64,000 bases of DNA from Pachysolen tannophilus NRRL Y-2460 (taxonomy: Eukaryota > Ascomycota > Pichiomycetes > Alaninales > Pachysolenaceae): positions 501,944 through 565,943 of the forward strand of contig KV454018.1 in assembly GCA_001661245.1 (NCBI GenBank), written 5' to 3'. Position numbers and translations under genes: made by a program. Every line of letters starts with the position of its first letter. The first letter of the stretch is position 1. This document shows positions 55,123 to 64,000 of the stretch, piece after piece. The notes beneath the pieces were generated by a model. It was not told where the DNA came from. It made no database searches and saw only the letters and a list, made by a program, of their open reading frames with translations.

Positions 55123-55161
55123 NNNNNNNNNNNNNNNNNNNNNNNNNNNNNNNNNNNNNNN
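55123..55161. other. Assembly gap (39 N)
   Basis: 39 unknown bases; the second copy of the direct repeat begins at the very next base (55162). Confidence 0.99.
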
Positions 55162-55842
55162 GGTTTGGTAAAACAGGTATTAAAGAGAACGCCAACAAAA
55201 ACCGAAAAAATCAAAAATTAAAAACTTAAAAAATTAAAAAAATAAACTGTTTACAAGTCTGGATAGAGGAATTGATTTAAAGTATTGATTTTTTAAATAC
55301 AGTTTGGTATCTTCAGTTAAAAAATTTCCTTTAACCTTAAAGTCTCTTTTTTGACAAAAAGTCTAGAGCGAGGAAACTAAATTTTTTTTTTTTTTTTTTC
55401 AAAAATTTCACCTGGGGACCCTCATTCTCGAGAATTTATCTATTTATCTATTTATCTGTATTGAATTATCATGGTTTTTGGGATTTATGGATCTTGGATT
55501 CTTACTCCTTGATCCATGAATTGTTTGACAAAGAAAAATAATTGACACGATTGATATGATATAGCAATCAATAAAGAATTTTTTCTTCTTCTTCTTCTTT
55601 TACTTCCTCTTCTCTCTCTTCTTCTTCTTCTCTTCTTGGATAATTGAGAAACTGTTCCCGTTTTATTTTAAATTATATGCATTTAAATGCATGCATGCAT
55701 TTATATATATTAAATGAATCGCTAATAATAAAAATTTGAAAATTCAAACTATCTATATCTATAAAGTACTCGACTAATTACTGAAACACATTTATTAACA
55801 ATTAAAGAATTGAGTTTACACAAAGATTCCAAAATGGAAATA

Positions 55843-55853
<11 letters not shown>
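55162..55853 (+). repeat. Direct repeat, copy 2 (about 690 bp)
   Basis: Near-identical to 53439-54120, with scattered single-base and homopolymer differences. It starts at the gap edge and ends in an (AT)n microsatellite, after which the two copies diverge fully: copy 1 leads to SNA2's 3' end, copy 2 to the DFG5-like promoter. Confidence 0.9.
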
Positions 55854-55895
<42 letters not shown>

Positions 55896-56556
55896 AGGTA
55901 TATGCAGTTTTGTAAAGAAACATATCCATCCTTATTTCACTAATACCTCGAGGTCAAGGATAAACTTTTTGCTCAAATTTTCTATATGGAACTGAATAAC
56001 TCAAATATTTCAAATCAATCACTTACTTTTTTTTTTGCTTTTTATTTCACTCTGCTTTTGACCTTTTTGACCTTGAACTTTTACATGCAAGGAAGGAAAA
56101 AGGAAAATAGGAAGTATCAATAGTATTTTCGTAATGTTTCTTTATGTCCTATTAGAGTAATGTAGTTAAAGGTGCATACATATTCTTACATACAAACTAT
56201 ACTTGTAACAAAACTTTTTTCAATTCTTGATTTAATTATAAAAGAAAAGAGATTGGATTTCAAAACTGAAATTATGTTTCCTCTCATCTGGGATTATTCT
56301 TTCATTACTTTTATATTTGCTTTCTTCTTCATTCTCTTTAAAATTGCGGGATAGACAGTTGTTGCAGATATAAATATATATATATATATATATATACATA
56401 CATATATATTTTTTTCCCTGCGTTTTAGTTAGAGAACTAGTTGAACTAAATTTGAAATTTCACTCATTAGTTAATTGAGGTTTTTTTTTTTCCACCTTTC
56501 TTATTTCTTTCTTTTATTGGGTTTTATCAGTCTTTCTCCAGGTGTTGAAGAAAAAA

Positions 56557-57810
56557 ATGTTGTTGAAAAAATTATGTATCATAGTTGTTTCATTAGTACC
56601 TTTTACTTACTGTTTAAGTTTAGATACAAGTAGTAAAGACTCCATATGTACAGCAGCAAGTCTTATTGCAGATGGAATAATGGACTATTATGAAGGTGAT
56701 GAATCTGGAGGAACAGTAGGTTATTTCAGTGGAGATTCAGACTGGTGGGAATATGGTCAAGCTTTTAGTGTACTTATAGATCATTGGTATTATTGCGAAA
56801 ATAATACTTATGAAAGTATAATTTATAAAGGTTTAGTTTCACAACTAGGTACAAATAATGATTTTATTACTAAAAATCAGTCTGCTACTACAGGTAATGA
56901 TGATGAATCATTTTGGGCATTAGTAGCTTTAAATGCTTACGAAAAAAATTTTAAAGAACCTTCAGATTCATTATCATGGTTGGATGTTGTGGTGATTGTT
57001 TTCAATAAATTATGGTATAGATGGGATTCGCTGACTTGTAATGGTGGAATAAGATGGCAAATCAATTCTACTTTAAGTGGTTATGATTATAAAAATTCAA
57101 TTTCAAATGGTAATTTATTTTTATTAGGTGCAAGTTTATATAGACATACTGGTAATGATACTTATTTGGATTCAGCACAAGAAACTTGGAATTGGGTCAC
57201 TAGTGTTGGATATGTAGCAAATGATAGTTCAGATGTATTAAGTGTTTATGATGGTGCTGATGCAAGTGATAATTGTACAAATTTAAATTATGCAGAATGG
57301 TCTTATAATTATGGTACTTACTTGGTGGGTGCTGCTTATCTTGGATCAGATTTAACAAATGCATCTGATGTCACCTCAGAAATTCATTTATCTAATAAGA
57401 GGAAAAGAAGTTCAAATTTAAATTTTGATAAAAGATCAGATTCTCAATCTTATTGGAATGACATAACTAAAAATATTTGGGGTGGTTGTGAAACTTTTTT
57501 CAACAGTACTAATAGTATCATGTATGAAAGAACTTGTCAAGGAACTAAAACATGTAATGATGATGAAAGATGTTTTAAATCTATCTTTACTCGTTATTTA
57601 TATATGGCTTTAGTCTTGGATGATAGTTTAATTGATTCAATTGGACCGTATTTGGAAAAATCAGCTGAAGGTGCAGCCCAATCATGTTCTGGTGGCTCTG
57701 ATGGTATAACTTGCGGATTAAATTGGTTTTATGATGGTTGGGATGGTTATTATGGATTAGAGGAACAAATGAATGCTCTAGAAATTATGATTAGTTTATT
57801 AGCACTTTGA
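56557..57810 (+). CDS. GH76 cell-wall mannosidase-like protein (Dfg5/Dcw1 family) without GPI tail
   Basis: 417 residues from the ATG at 56557; a GTG five codons upstream is not the start. A signal peptide (MLLKKLCIIVVSLVPFTYCL) precedes a GH76 domain: WWEYGQAF, the acid pair in GNDDESFWALVALNAYEKNF, TCNGGIRWQI, YDYKNSISNGNLFLLGASLY and the ending GLEEQMNALEIM. Dfg5 and Dcw1 are thought to cut GPI glycans and transfer wall proteins onto glucan. Two things are odd. The protein stops right after the domain, with no Ser-rich spacer or hydrophobic GPI signal, so it is probably secreted. Also, residues 278-300 form an insert with dibasic sites (NKRKRSS and DKRSDS), possible Kex2 cleavage points. 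A CTG codon precedes the conserved TC motif (57031-57033). Confidence 0.88.
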   Translation: MLLKKLCIIVVSLVPFTYCLSLDTSSKDSICTAASLIADGIMDYYEGDESGGTVGYFSGDSDWWEYGQAFSVLIDHWYYCENNTYESIIYKGLVSQLGTNNDFITKNQSATTGNDDESFWALVALNAYEKNFKEPSDSLSWLDVVVIVFNKLWYRWDSLTCNGGIRWQINSTLSGYDYKNSISNGNLFLLGASLYRHTGNDTYLDSAQETWNWVTSVGYVANDSSDVLSVYDGADASDNCTNLNYAEWSYNYGTYLVGAAYLGSDLTNASDVTSEIHLSNKRKRSSNLNFDKRSDSQSYWNDITKNIWGGCETFFNSTNSIMYERTCQGTKTCNDDERCFKSIFTRYLYMALVLDDSLIDSIGPYLEKSAEGAAQSCSGGSDGITCGLNWFYDGWDGYYGLEEQMNALEIMISLLAL

Positions 57811-57820
57811 GGAAATCATA

Positions 57821-57842
57821 TATATATATATATATATATATA
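57821..57842. repeat. (AT)n microsatellite
   Basis: A TA dinucleotide run just after the stop codon of the GH76 gene. Similar runs at 54120-54152, 55846-55892 and 56375-56394 make this part of the window unusually rich in AT microsatellites. Confidence 0.9.
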
Positions 57843-58029
57843 CAGGTAAAGAGGTACTTTTTTTTTTTTTTCTTTTATTATTATTGTTAATTTTTGTTAG
57901 AGTTGCTGCTACTTTTTTTTTAGAAAACTTATGGAAACGTTTAAACAATGATTTTAGTTAATCATACAAATATGATGAATTTATATATATAAAATTAAAG
58001 ATAATGTATAGAATTTTTTGAATTATTGA

Positions 58030-58779
58030 CTATTGTTTAACAATTTTAACATTTGTTTTTTTCTGATCAAAAAAAAAGAAGCAAAAAAAAGAAAATTGTT
58101 AGTAAATTAAATGCCTTCTTGTTTTATAAACTCTTGTTAGCTATTACTTACTTGCCAATCTTCAAATTCCTTGAGAGTTCTTTGTCTTTCCTTCTCAAGA
58201 GACACTACAGCTTCTTTCATCTATATTAATTTAAATTTAGTTAGTTAGTTAATTAATCAATTGTGTTTTCTATTTTTTTGCAAGGTGCATTTACCAAATA
58301 CATTTACTTACACTTATTATCTTAGAATCCAATACCGGAACAACACTTCCAGCTGTCTTTTCAACCAATGCACCTCCAATCATTCTAAAACATTTACGAT
58401 CTTCAGGTACAGTTTTTAAAGTATTTAAAACAACACTATTTGAACAAAGATTGGGTGGAATCAAAGTTAGTATAATAAATATTGGAAAATTTTTCCCTTT
58501 ATTGTGTCTTCTTGTAACAGTTGAGAAAAAAAAAAGCAACCTAACAAACTTACTCATGTTCATCCAAATCTGTTTTTAGTTGTCCTATTTTTTGACTTAA
58601 TTGCTCTAAAGTTTCTTTGAATTCATTAAATTGAAGTTGAAGCTCTGAAATCGAAAATCAAAAAATTGTTAGTTGGTTGGTTTAGCATTTACCTAAAATT
58701 GTCCAGTTCAAGACAAAACAAAAATTAACAATAAGATAACTAACTTACTTTGATTGACATGTGGCAGTTTAGACTCCAT
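58030..58779 (-). CDS. GIM4: Prefoldin subunit 2 (Gim4), four introns
   Basis: Five exons: 58749-58779, 58554-58644, 58312-58435, 58152-58220 and 58030-58062, giving 115 residues (S. cerevisiae Gim4 has 111). All four introns (104, 118, 91 and 89 bp) have GTAAGT donors; TACTAAC branches are visible in the introns before exons 3 and 5. Spliced: MESKLPHVNQKLQLQFNEFK, DEHDVVLNTLKTVPEDRKCF, then RMIGGALVEKTAGSVVPVLD, and a last helix ending FEDWQKKTNVKIVKQ. RKCFRMIGGALVE is the hallmark of prefoldin beta subunit 2. Prefoldin is the jellyfish-shaped co-chaperone that delivers actin and tubulin to the CCT chaperonin. The fourth intron is easy to miss, since reading through it gives only four more codons before a stop, but the conserved C-terminus lies beyond it. 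Confidence 0.95.
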
Positions 58780-59181
58780 TTTATTAAAACGATCCAGTTA
58801 TACTAATCGATGTCTTATATTTGTTTCAGCTAATAGATATCAATTTCGATTTAATATTAAGATTTCTTGATATTCAACATATATAAAAAAGATTTCTTAT
58901 TTTAAGTAGTGTATACAGAAACTATCCGCCCAAGTCACCGGCGAAAGAGCCGCCCAAGTTTTAGCGGGAGATGCTCCAGGTGGAATCCATTACTTTAAAG
59001 AGAATTACAAAATCCAATTGATAAAGAGCATAGACGGAATAAATAAATAAGGAAAGAAAGAGTAGATAAAAGAATAATAATGGCTCTTACTGAACTCATT
59101 TTATAATTCAGTTTTTCCATTAACAATGAATAAATATTATATAATTATAAGAAAAAAAAAAAAAAATTTTTACATACTTTC
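58780..59181. other. GIM4 promoter / ADI1 3' flank
   Basis: 402 bp with a GC-rich patch at 58926-58985 (CCGCCCAAGTCACCGGCG, then GCCGCCCAAG, a near-direct repeat of CCGCCCAAGT), probably a factor-binding region for GIM4. No gene seen. Confidence 0.5.
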
Positions 59182-59706
59182 TTAAACTTTGATGGAATTA
59201 AGGTATTCTTGACGGTACTTGTTGTTATCAGCTGGACGGTTTAAAGCCAACCATTTTGGCTCATCTTTGAATAATCTTAAAGCTTTAACATAGTTTTTTT
59301 GTGATAAAGTAAACCTGTGATAAATTCCTGAAGGTAAGATCAATAAATCACCCTTTGTTAATTTTGTCCTAATCCATCTATCTTCATCATCTCTAACATC
59401 AAAATAACCTTCACCATCCAATATATAACGAATTTCCTCATCTTCATGAAGATGTTCTTCGTAAAAACTATCCAATTTTGCCTTTAACGCAGTTTCACCT
59501 CCTGGAAAATTATCTTTTGAAAGAACAACTTGGTCTCTATTTTTATAATTTCTTTCCTTAGCCAAACCATTTACATCTTCTTCATTATCGAAAAAATAAT
59601 ATAATACTCCAATGGCTGATAATTTTGATTCTGAAACCGCTACTCCTGAATCATGTTCTTCACGGAAATCAACTTCATCTTTATTATCATGATAATAAGC
59701 TCTCAT
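59182..59706 (-). CDS. ADI1: Acireductone dioxygenase (Adi1), methionine salvage
   Basis: 174 residues, the usual family length. The cupin metal site is complete: His85 and His87 in EEHLHEDEE, Glu91, and His130 in SGIYHRF. The enzyme oxidises the acireductone made from 5'-methylthioribose to formate and the 2-keto acid of methionine when iron is bound. The N-terminus MRAYYHDNKD and the tail with WLALNRPADNNKYRQEYL also match the family. The start is the only ATG before the conserved block. A short run of TATATA lies upstream near 59810-59818. Confidence 0.96.
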   Translation of the reverse strand: MRAYYHDNKDEVDFREEHDSGVAVSESKLSAIGVLYYFFDNEEDVNGLAKERNYKNRDQVVLSKDNFPGGETALKAKLDSFYEEHLHEDEEIRYILDGEGYFDVRDDEDRWIRTKLTKGDLLILPSGIYHRFTLSQKNYVKALRLFKDEPKWLALNRPADNNKYRQEYLNSIKV

Positions 59707-60054
59707 TTTTGCTTAATCCAAAGATTTCTTTATCAAATTATATCATACAGAAAATAAAAATTTATATAAAGAACAATTGACAAATAAATAATTTTTTTTA
59801 AAAAAAAATATATATATATAATGAAAAATAAAAGAGTTATATATATTTTATATTTCAATACTTCTATTTAATTGGATTATTGATTAAATGATATTAAAAT
59901 ACAATTTAAATGATCTAACATGTGGCGTCCACTTTAAAATTTTTGTGTGGCAGAAAAATACACACTACTAAGATTGTCATTTAGTCATTTAGTCATTTAC
60001 GATAACAGCAAGTACAAATGTTTTAAATTCCGTATTTCATATTATAATTAGTAT
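59707..60054. other. ADI1 promoter / EPS1 3' flank
   Basis: 348 bp AT-rich spacer with a CATGTGGCGTCCAC segment at 59919-59932 and a triple GTCATTTA repeat at 59976-59999. The ATGTGGC core resembles the Met31/Met32 element (AAACTGTGG-like), which would suit a methionine-salvage gene, but the match is weak. Confidence 0.4.
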
Positions 60055-62274
60055 TTAATCATATTTCCCAGAGGTTAATGAAGGGCCACTTGGGATTTTC
60101 CCCAATATTCCTAAACCTCTATTACGTCTATTCACCAATTTTTTATGCCTATAATATTTGACAAATCTTTTCAAAACATTCAATGCTATAACGATTAGCA
60201 ATATCAAAGTTATATAACCCAAGATTCCATGTTTATGGAAAATATCCATAAACCGGAGGACTCCACCAAATGGGCTTTTCATCACATTGGCCTTAATACG
60301 GATATGTCCAATTACATCTAAATTATCGTATAGTTTGGGGAAATTTAAATAACTTAAAGTTTCTCTTATTAAATACGGCTGATTTTTCAAACCATGTCCA
60401 TAAATATCTGTATTCCAATATATATTATCATATCTGGAAACTATAATGGCATCTCCTTTTTTATAATCCTTACCATTATTCCATCCATATTTATTTATCA
60501 TATGTGAATTTTTAGCTAAATCCAAATAACAAAAAATTGTATGAAATTCATTTGTAAAATGATTAATTTTTTCCTTCATTGCTGCATTAACTTTTGCTTG
60601 ATCCAATTCGGTTAATTTTAAATCATTAACTTTTTTAATTTTACTTTCTCTTTTTTCATCAATAGTATAATAAATTTTCTCTTGTCTTAATTGAAAATAT
60701 TCATGAGCTTCAATTGAACTTAAATGAATTGAATTAAAAAGACTTTTTTGATCATTGGAATCAATTAAGGTAATAAGTACTTTATCATTTTTGCCATTGA
60801 ATTTTGGATCTCTTGTATTAAAATATTTATTTAAATTTTTCGGTGTTAATTCATCAACTAATGGTAATGAATTTGCTTTTATGAAACCCATAAGACCTTC
60901 ATATTCTCTAGAATCTCTTGGACTAAAAATTTGATATTTTGTTGATATTAAACTATCATCTTTAAAACATAACAAAGTAGGTAAAGTTGATATAGAATGT
61001 ACAGCATACATTTTTTCATCAAATTCTTTTTTAGGTTCTGTATCATTATAATGTATATAATTTAATAATTCTTCGGATTGCAGTTTAATTAAATCATTTA
61101 AAAGTAAATCTGATGATTTATAAATATATACATCAGATTGTAAATCCATAATACCTTGAAGTAAATATGGTAAAACATCAAAATCTTCAGAAACAGCAGT
61201 TTTAGAATCATAAAGATATACAAATGAAATTCTTTTCTCTAAATTTAATTCTGAACTTGGATCCTTAGATAATCGTTTAGCTAAATTCATCTTTTGACCT
61301 AATTCTTTTACTGTAATATCTTGGAAAGAATAATTTTCAACCAGTCTTTTTGCCCATTTAGAAATTTCTCCAGCTTTTATTAATGATTTATACTTAATCT
61401 TATTACCACCTTTACCTGGAGTAAACATATAAATTCCAGGAGATTTAAAATTTCTAGAACTGTATGAAGAAAGTAAATCATCAAATCCTAAGCTTTTACA
61501 TATTGGTTCATTAGAACCACAATTGAAATATCCTGTCTTCACTATTCCCAACAATTGATTTGATAATCTAGCCCATAATGTTTTTAATTCAAAACATTCG
61601 GGGCAATCATCAAAAAATTCATTTTTCAAATCACGACTTGTTTCTAAATCAAAATTTTTTTCATTTAATTGTTCATCTTTTGTTGGCCAAAATGAAATCA
61701 ATATAGGTTCATCCATATTACCAGCCATAATTTTTAACATTTCCTGAGAAGAAATAAAAGAACTTTTACTTGGTAATCCTGCAGTAGAATCAGAAATATC
61801 AAGAGCTTGTTCTCTAATAAATTTTATAAAATTTTCTTCAGTTTTTGGATATTTAGTTGGATAAGAAGCAACCAATTTCCCTGAATCGCCATTTTCATTT
61901 CCAGCATAAAGTCTTATAGCAGGATAAAATCTTATAGATTCTCTAGAACATAAATCCCCACTTTCAACACAATTAACCTGATGTAAATGTACTTTTAAAG
62001 AATCCGATTCTTTCTTTAAATTTCTATAAGTTGATTCCCAAACAGGTGCCAAGTGTTTGCAATGTGTACAATATGGCGAATAAAATTCCACAAGATGCAT
62101 ATCTTTTGATAAAGTCATATCAAAATTTTCCGAAGTTAAAGGCAGAGGCAATGGTTCCAAGACATCATCTTTAACTTTTTCTTTTGAAGATATTTCTTGA
62201 GAATTCACTAAAGCAATTAAACAAACAATGCAAATAATTAGCAGTTTCAACGAATAATAGCACCTGCTCATCAT
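60055..62274 (-). CDS. EPS1: Eps1-type ER membrane protein disulphide isomerase
   Basis: 739 residues. A signal peptide (residues 3-25, SRCYYSLKLLIICIVCLIAL) is followed by a thioredoxin domain with the active site CTHC (Cys69, Cys72; VEFYSPYCTHCKHLAPVW). A second thioredoxin-like domain near residues 185-240 carries a non-classical CPEC (FFDDCPECFELKTLW). Two more redox-inactive-looking domains follow, then one transmembrane helix near 690-710 (GYITLILLIVIALNVLKRFV) and a basic cytosolic tail. The topology matches yeast Eps1, which helps retain and degrade misfolded plasma-membrane proteins such as mutant Pma1 in the ER. The start has two consecutive ATGs; either keeps the signal peptide. 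Confidence 0.9.
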   Translation of the reverse strand: MMSRCYYSLKLLIICIVCLIALVNSQEISSKEKVKDDVLEPLPLPLTSENFDMTLSKDMHLVEFYSPYCTHCKHLAPVWESTYRNLKKESDSLKVHLHQVNCVESGDLCSRESIRFYPAIRLYAGNENGDSGKLVASYPTKYPKTEENFIKFIREQALDISDSTAGLPSKSSFISSQEMLKIMAGNMDEPILISFWPTKDEQLNEKNFDLETSRDLKNEFFDDCPECFELKTLWARLSNQLLGIVKTGYFNCGSNEPICKSLGFDDLLSSYSSRNFKSPGIYMFTPGKGGNKIKYKSLIKAGEISKWAKRLVENYSFQDITVKELGQKMNLAKRLSKDPSSELNLEKRISFVYLYDSKTAVSEDFDVLPYLLQGIMDLQSDVYIYKSSDLLLNDLIKLQSEELLNYIHYNDTEPKKEFDEKMYAVHSISTLPTLLCFKDDSLISTKYQIFSPRDSREYEGLMGFIKANSLPLVDELTPKNLNKYFNTRDPKFNGKNDKVLITLIDSNDQKSLFNSIHLSSIEAHEYFQLRQEKIYYTIDEKRESKIKKVNDLKLTELDQAKVNAAMKEKINHFTNEFHTIFCYLDLAKNSHMINKYGWNNGKDYKKGDAIIVSRYDNIYWNTDIYGHGLKNQPYLIRETLSYLNFPKLYDNLDVIGHIRIKANVMKSPFGGVLRFMDIFHKHGILGYITLILLIVIALNVLKRFVKYYRHKKLVNRRNRGLGILGKIPSGPSLTSGKYD

Positions 62275-62933
62275 AAAAAATTGATTTCAAAAAAAAATTT
62301 AAAGTCCCTATTTCAAAACAACCTTCACCATCAATTTTTTAAAAACTACTCCACTATCAAAATTAGATAAAACAGATATATATTTGGTCACTTTCAACTG
62401 ATCTTTTGAATAATTCTATACATAGAATTATCAAGACATATACAATTTGTACTTTGTAATTAATAATAACCAGATTTGTAAATAATTGAGAGCAAACACA
62501 CTACTGCGACTAAGACTACTAAGACGACCACTACCAATCTTTAATACTTTTTAATTATATATATGATTCATTCATTATTAATACTTAAAACTATATGGAA
62601 TTCATCAAGCAATTGGATAAAATGTCACTGTGTAAAAGATGAAAAAGTTGTAAAAAAAAATAATAAATACGAATAAGTGAAATTGAATATTATATCCTTA
62701 AAAAAATAGTAGTAAAAATAATTCCTGTGTGAACTTTGAGGTTATAATAATAATAATAATAATAAAGTTTTCAATCGAGATTCTATTAGAATTTCCATTT
62801 GACTTAGTTGATGTAGTTGATGTAGTTGATGGATGTCCTTATTAAAAAAAAAAAAAAAAAAGGTCAACATAGTAAAATAGAAAGAAAAAAAAAATCAATT
62901 AATTAATCAATCAATCAATTGATAATAAAACTC
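62275..62933. other. EPS1 promoter region
   Basis: 659 bp, AT-rich, with a short (AAT)n run at 62744-62765, a GTTGATGTA triple repeat at 62809-62830 and a (TCAA)n run at 62898-62920. No gene or clear unfolded-protein-response element seen. Confidence 0.5.
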
Positions 62934-64000
62934 TTACATGAAGTTGGTTTCCAAGTAATTTTTGATAATATCAAAGCTTACTAGTGTAATGGCACTAGCT
63001 GGAAGTGTTCTTGTTAAATTGATGATAAACCCAGCATAGAAACCTTTTAAGCCTTCTTTTAAATAAATTTCTTTAATTGTATCAAGTAAAGTTGGATGAT
63101 GTAGTGTACCATTGTTACTTGCAATTTGCATTCTTGTTCTTAAAATTTCATGAGGATAAGTTATACCACTTGCAAGCATTTTTGAAACAGCTGAAGCTGT
63201 AGTTAATCTTATTAATAAGAAAACCCCACTTGAAGGGTTTTTATTTTCTTTAACTTTTAAACGTTTATTTATTACTTCGTTATTAGAAATATCATGACCA
63301 GTACATTTCAATAATTTTTTAAAATTTTCATACAAGGGGAAATGAATAGCAACATGAAATAAACCTAAATAAGATGGTAATAATCCAGAATAAAAAGATT
63401 TCCAACCTTCATTTCTATACATTTTTTGGAAAGCATTAAAAGTTGATGTATAATAATCTCTTGTTCTTCTCTTATCAGGCTCAAATCTATCATATATGGA
63501 TCCACCATTACCAGTTTGTAACATTAGCCTTGTCTTTATTACCCAAATTGGATTAGTAAAAGTTGTTGATGCAGCACCTGCTGTTATTGCACTTAAGAAA
63601 TATGCCAAATTTTCATGGGTTTCACCACTTCCAAATAAATAATTTGGATATACATGTTTGCATTTTTCATAAACTGTAAAATAAATCATCCATGATGGGA
63701 AATACCCTAATGAGATTGGTACTAAACCTCTATATAAACCTCTTGTTCCTTCTTCTTTCCATATTGTACTAATAGTATCCAGTAATCCATTATACTTAAC
63801 TTTATCAAAATGAGTTGTCAGCGATAAATCAGCTTGATGACCCAAGAAAGCACCTTGAGCTTGTAATCTTGTCTTTGCAACATCAAGTGGACATACACAA
63901 ATTCCAGATAAAAACCCAGCCATTGCTCCCGATATTGGTGTTATTTCCTCACTTGATAATTTCCTATCAAATCTCAAAAACGGTATAAGCTGCCTGTCTA
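62934..64000 (-). CDS. YIA6: Mitochondrial NAD+ carrier (Yia6/Ndt1-like), 5' end missing
   Basis: At least 355 residues; the frame stays open to the right edge with no ATG before it, so the start lies outside the window (the TTG at 63977 is not it). Three mitochondrial-carrier repeats are present, each with the P-x-D/E-x-x-K/R motif: CPLDVAKTRLQAQG, NPIWVIKTRLMLQTG and YPHEILRTRMQIAS. GLVPISLGYFPSWMIYFTVY and AITAGAASTTFTNPIWVIKT closely match yeast Yia6/Yea6, which carry NAD+ (and some nucleotides) across the inner mitochondrial membrane. The second repeat motif with Trp (NPIWVIKTR) is typical of the NAD/pyrimidine/folate carrier group. The missing part should be the variable N-terminal tail. 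Confidence 0.9.
   Translation of the reverse strand, partial: DRQLIPFLRFDRKLSSEEITPISGAMAGFLSGICVCPLDVAKTRLQAQGAFLGHQADLSLTTHFDKVKYNGLLDTISTIWKEEGTRGLYRGLVPISLGYFPSWMIYFTVYEKCKHVYPNYLFGSGETHENLAYFLSAITAGAASTTFTNPIWVIKTRLMLQTGNGGSIYDRFEPDKRRTRDYYTSTFNAFQKMYRNEGWKSFYSGLLPSYLGLFHVAIHFPLYENFKKLLKCTGHDISNNEVINKRLKVKENKNPSSGVFLLIRLTTASAVSKMLASGITYPHEILRTRMQIASNNGTLHHPTLLDTIKEIYLKEGLKGFYAGFIINLTRTLPASAITLVSFDIIKNYLETNFM

Larger units (their letters stand above)
54796..56556. other. SNA2 / DFG5-like upstream region with gap and repeat
   Basis: Divergent upstream region of SNA2 and the GH76 gene. It contains a GC-rich GGCGCCCCGG patch at 54979-54988, a 39-N gap (55123-55161), the second 690-bp repeat and several (AT)n tracts (55846-55892, 56375-56394). 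No gene seen. Confidence 0.6.

Noticed and set aside
58140-58151. Read-through stop after exon 4 of GIM4 (ending WQVSNS)
   Set aside because: A donor GTAAGT, a TACTAAC and a downstream exon encoding the conserved KTNVKIVKQ tail show that this is an intron.

Overview
This is a stretch of a budding-yeast (Saccharomycotina) nuclear chromosome. The evidence is very AT-rich DNA, short introns with GTATGT/GTAAGT donors and TACTAAC branch points, poly-Asn/Gln tracts, and a run of yeast genes (INP2, SNT1, SOK1, LAP2, ITR1, INP51, IRC22, NAS2, EPS1). Introns are frequent for this subphylum: at least eight protein genes are spliced, one of them four times. Several CTG codons lie where homologues have polar residues, which hints at the CUG-Ser clade without proving it. 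I could not name the species.

Layout. 0-7 kb: divergent Cwf19 and U1-type zinc-finger genes (both splicing-related), a phytanoyl-CoA-dioxygenase-like gene and the peroxisome-inheritance gene INP2. 7-19 kb: SNT1 (Set3 deacetylase complex), then ribosomal genes RPS14, RPS22, RPL39 and the ubiquitin fusion RPL40, with YIP3 and a FIST-domain protein between them. 19-32 kb: LAP2, two tandem inositol transporters, a Sel1-repeat protein and SOK1. 32-41 kb: an assembly gap, then about 8 kb with no recognisable gene, the most unusual part of the window and a candidate centromere. 41-50 kb: URM1, NAS2, IRC22, an ankyrin/BTB gene whose 3' part appears twice around a gap, INP51 with a degenerate Sac domain, and a small unannotated spliced gene. 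50-64 kb: two cell-wall genes (TOS1/YJL171C-like and DFG5/DCW1-like) on either side of SNA2, which lies between two near-identical 690-bp repeats; then GIM4, ADI1, EPS1 and a mitochondrial NAD carrier cut by the right edge.

The genes are mostly independent housekeeping loci, not a pathway cluster. The exceptions are the ribosomal-protein group, the inositol-transporter pair, the two cell-wall genes and the two splicing genes. Naive open reading frames mislead often here. Many true starts lie in tiny upstream exons (RPL39 has a 6-nt coding exon, RPS14 a 10-nt one), and several apparent starts are TTG or GTG codons upstream of the real ATG. Three N gaps, two of them beside duplicated sequence, show that this is a draft scaffold. 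I saw no tRNA, rRNA, CRISPR array, intact transposon or retroelement.
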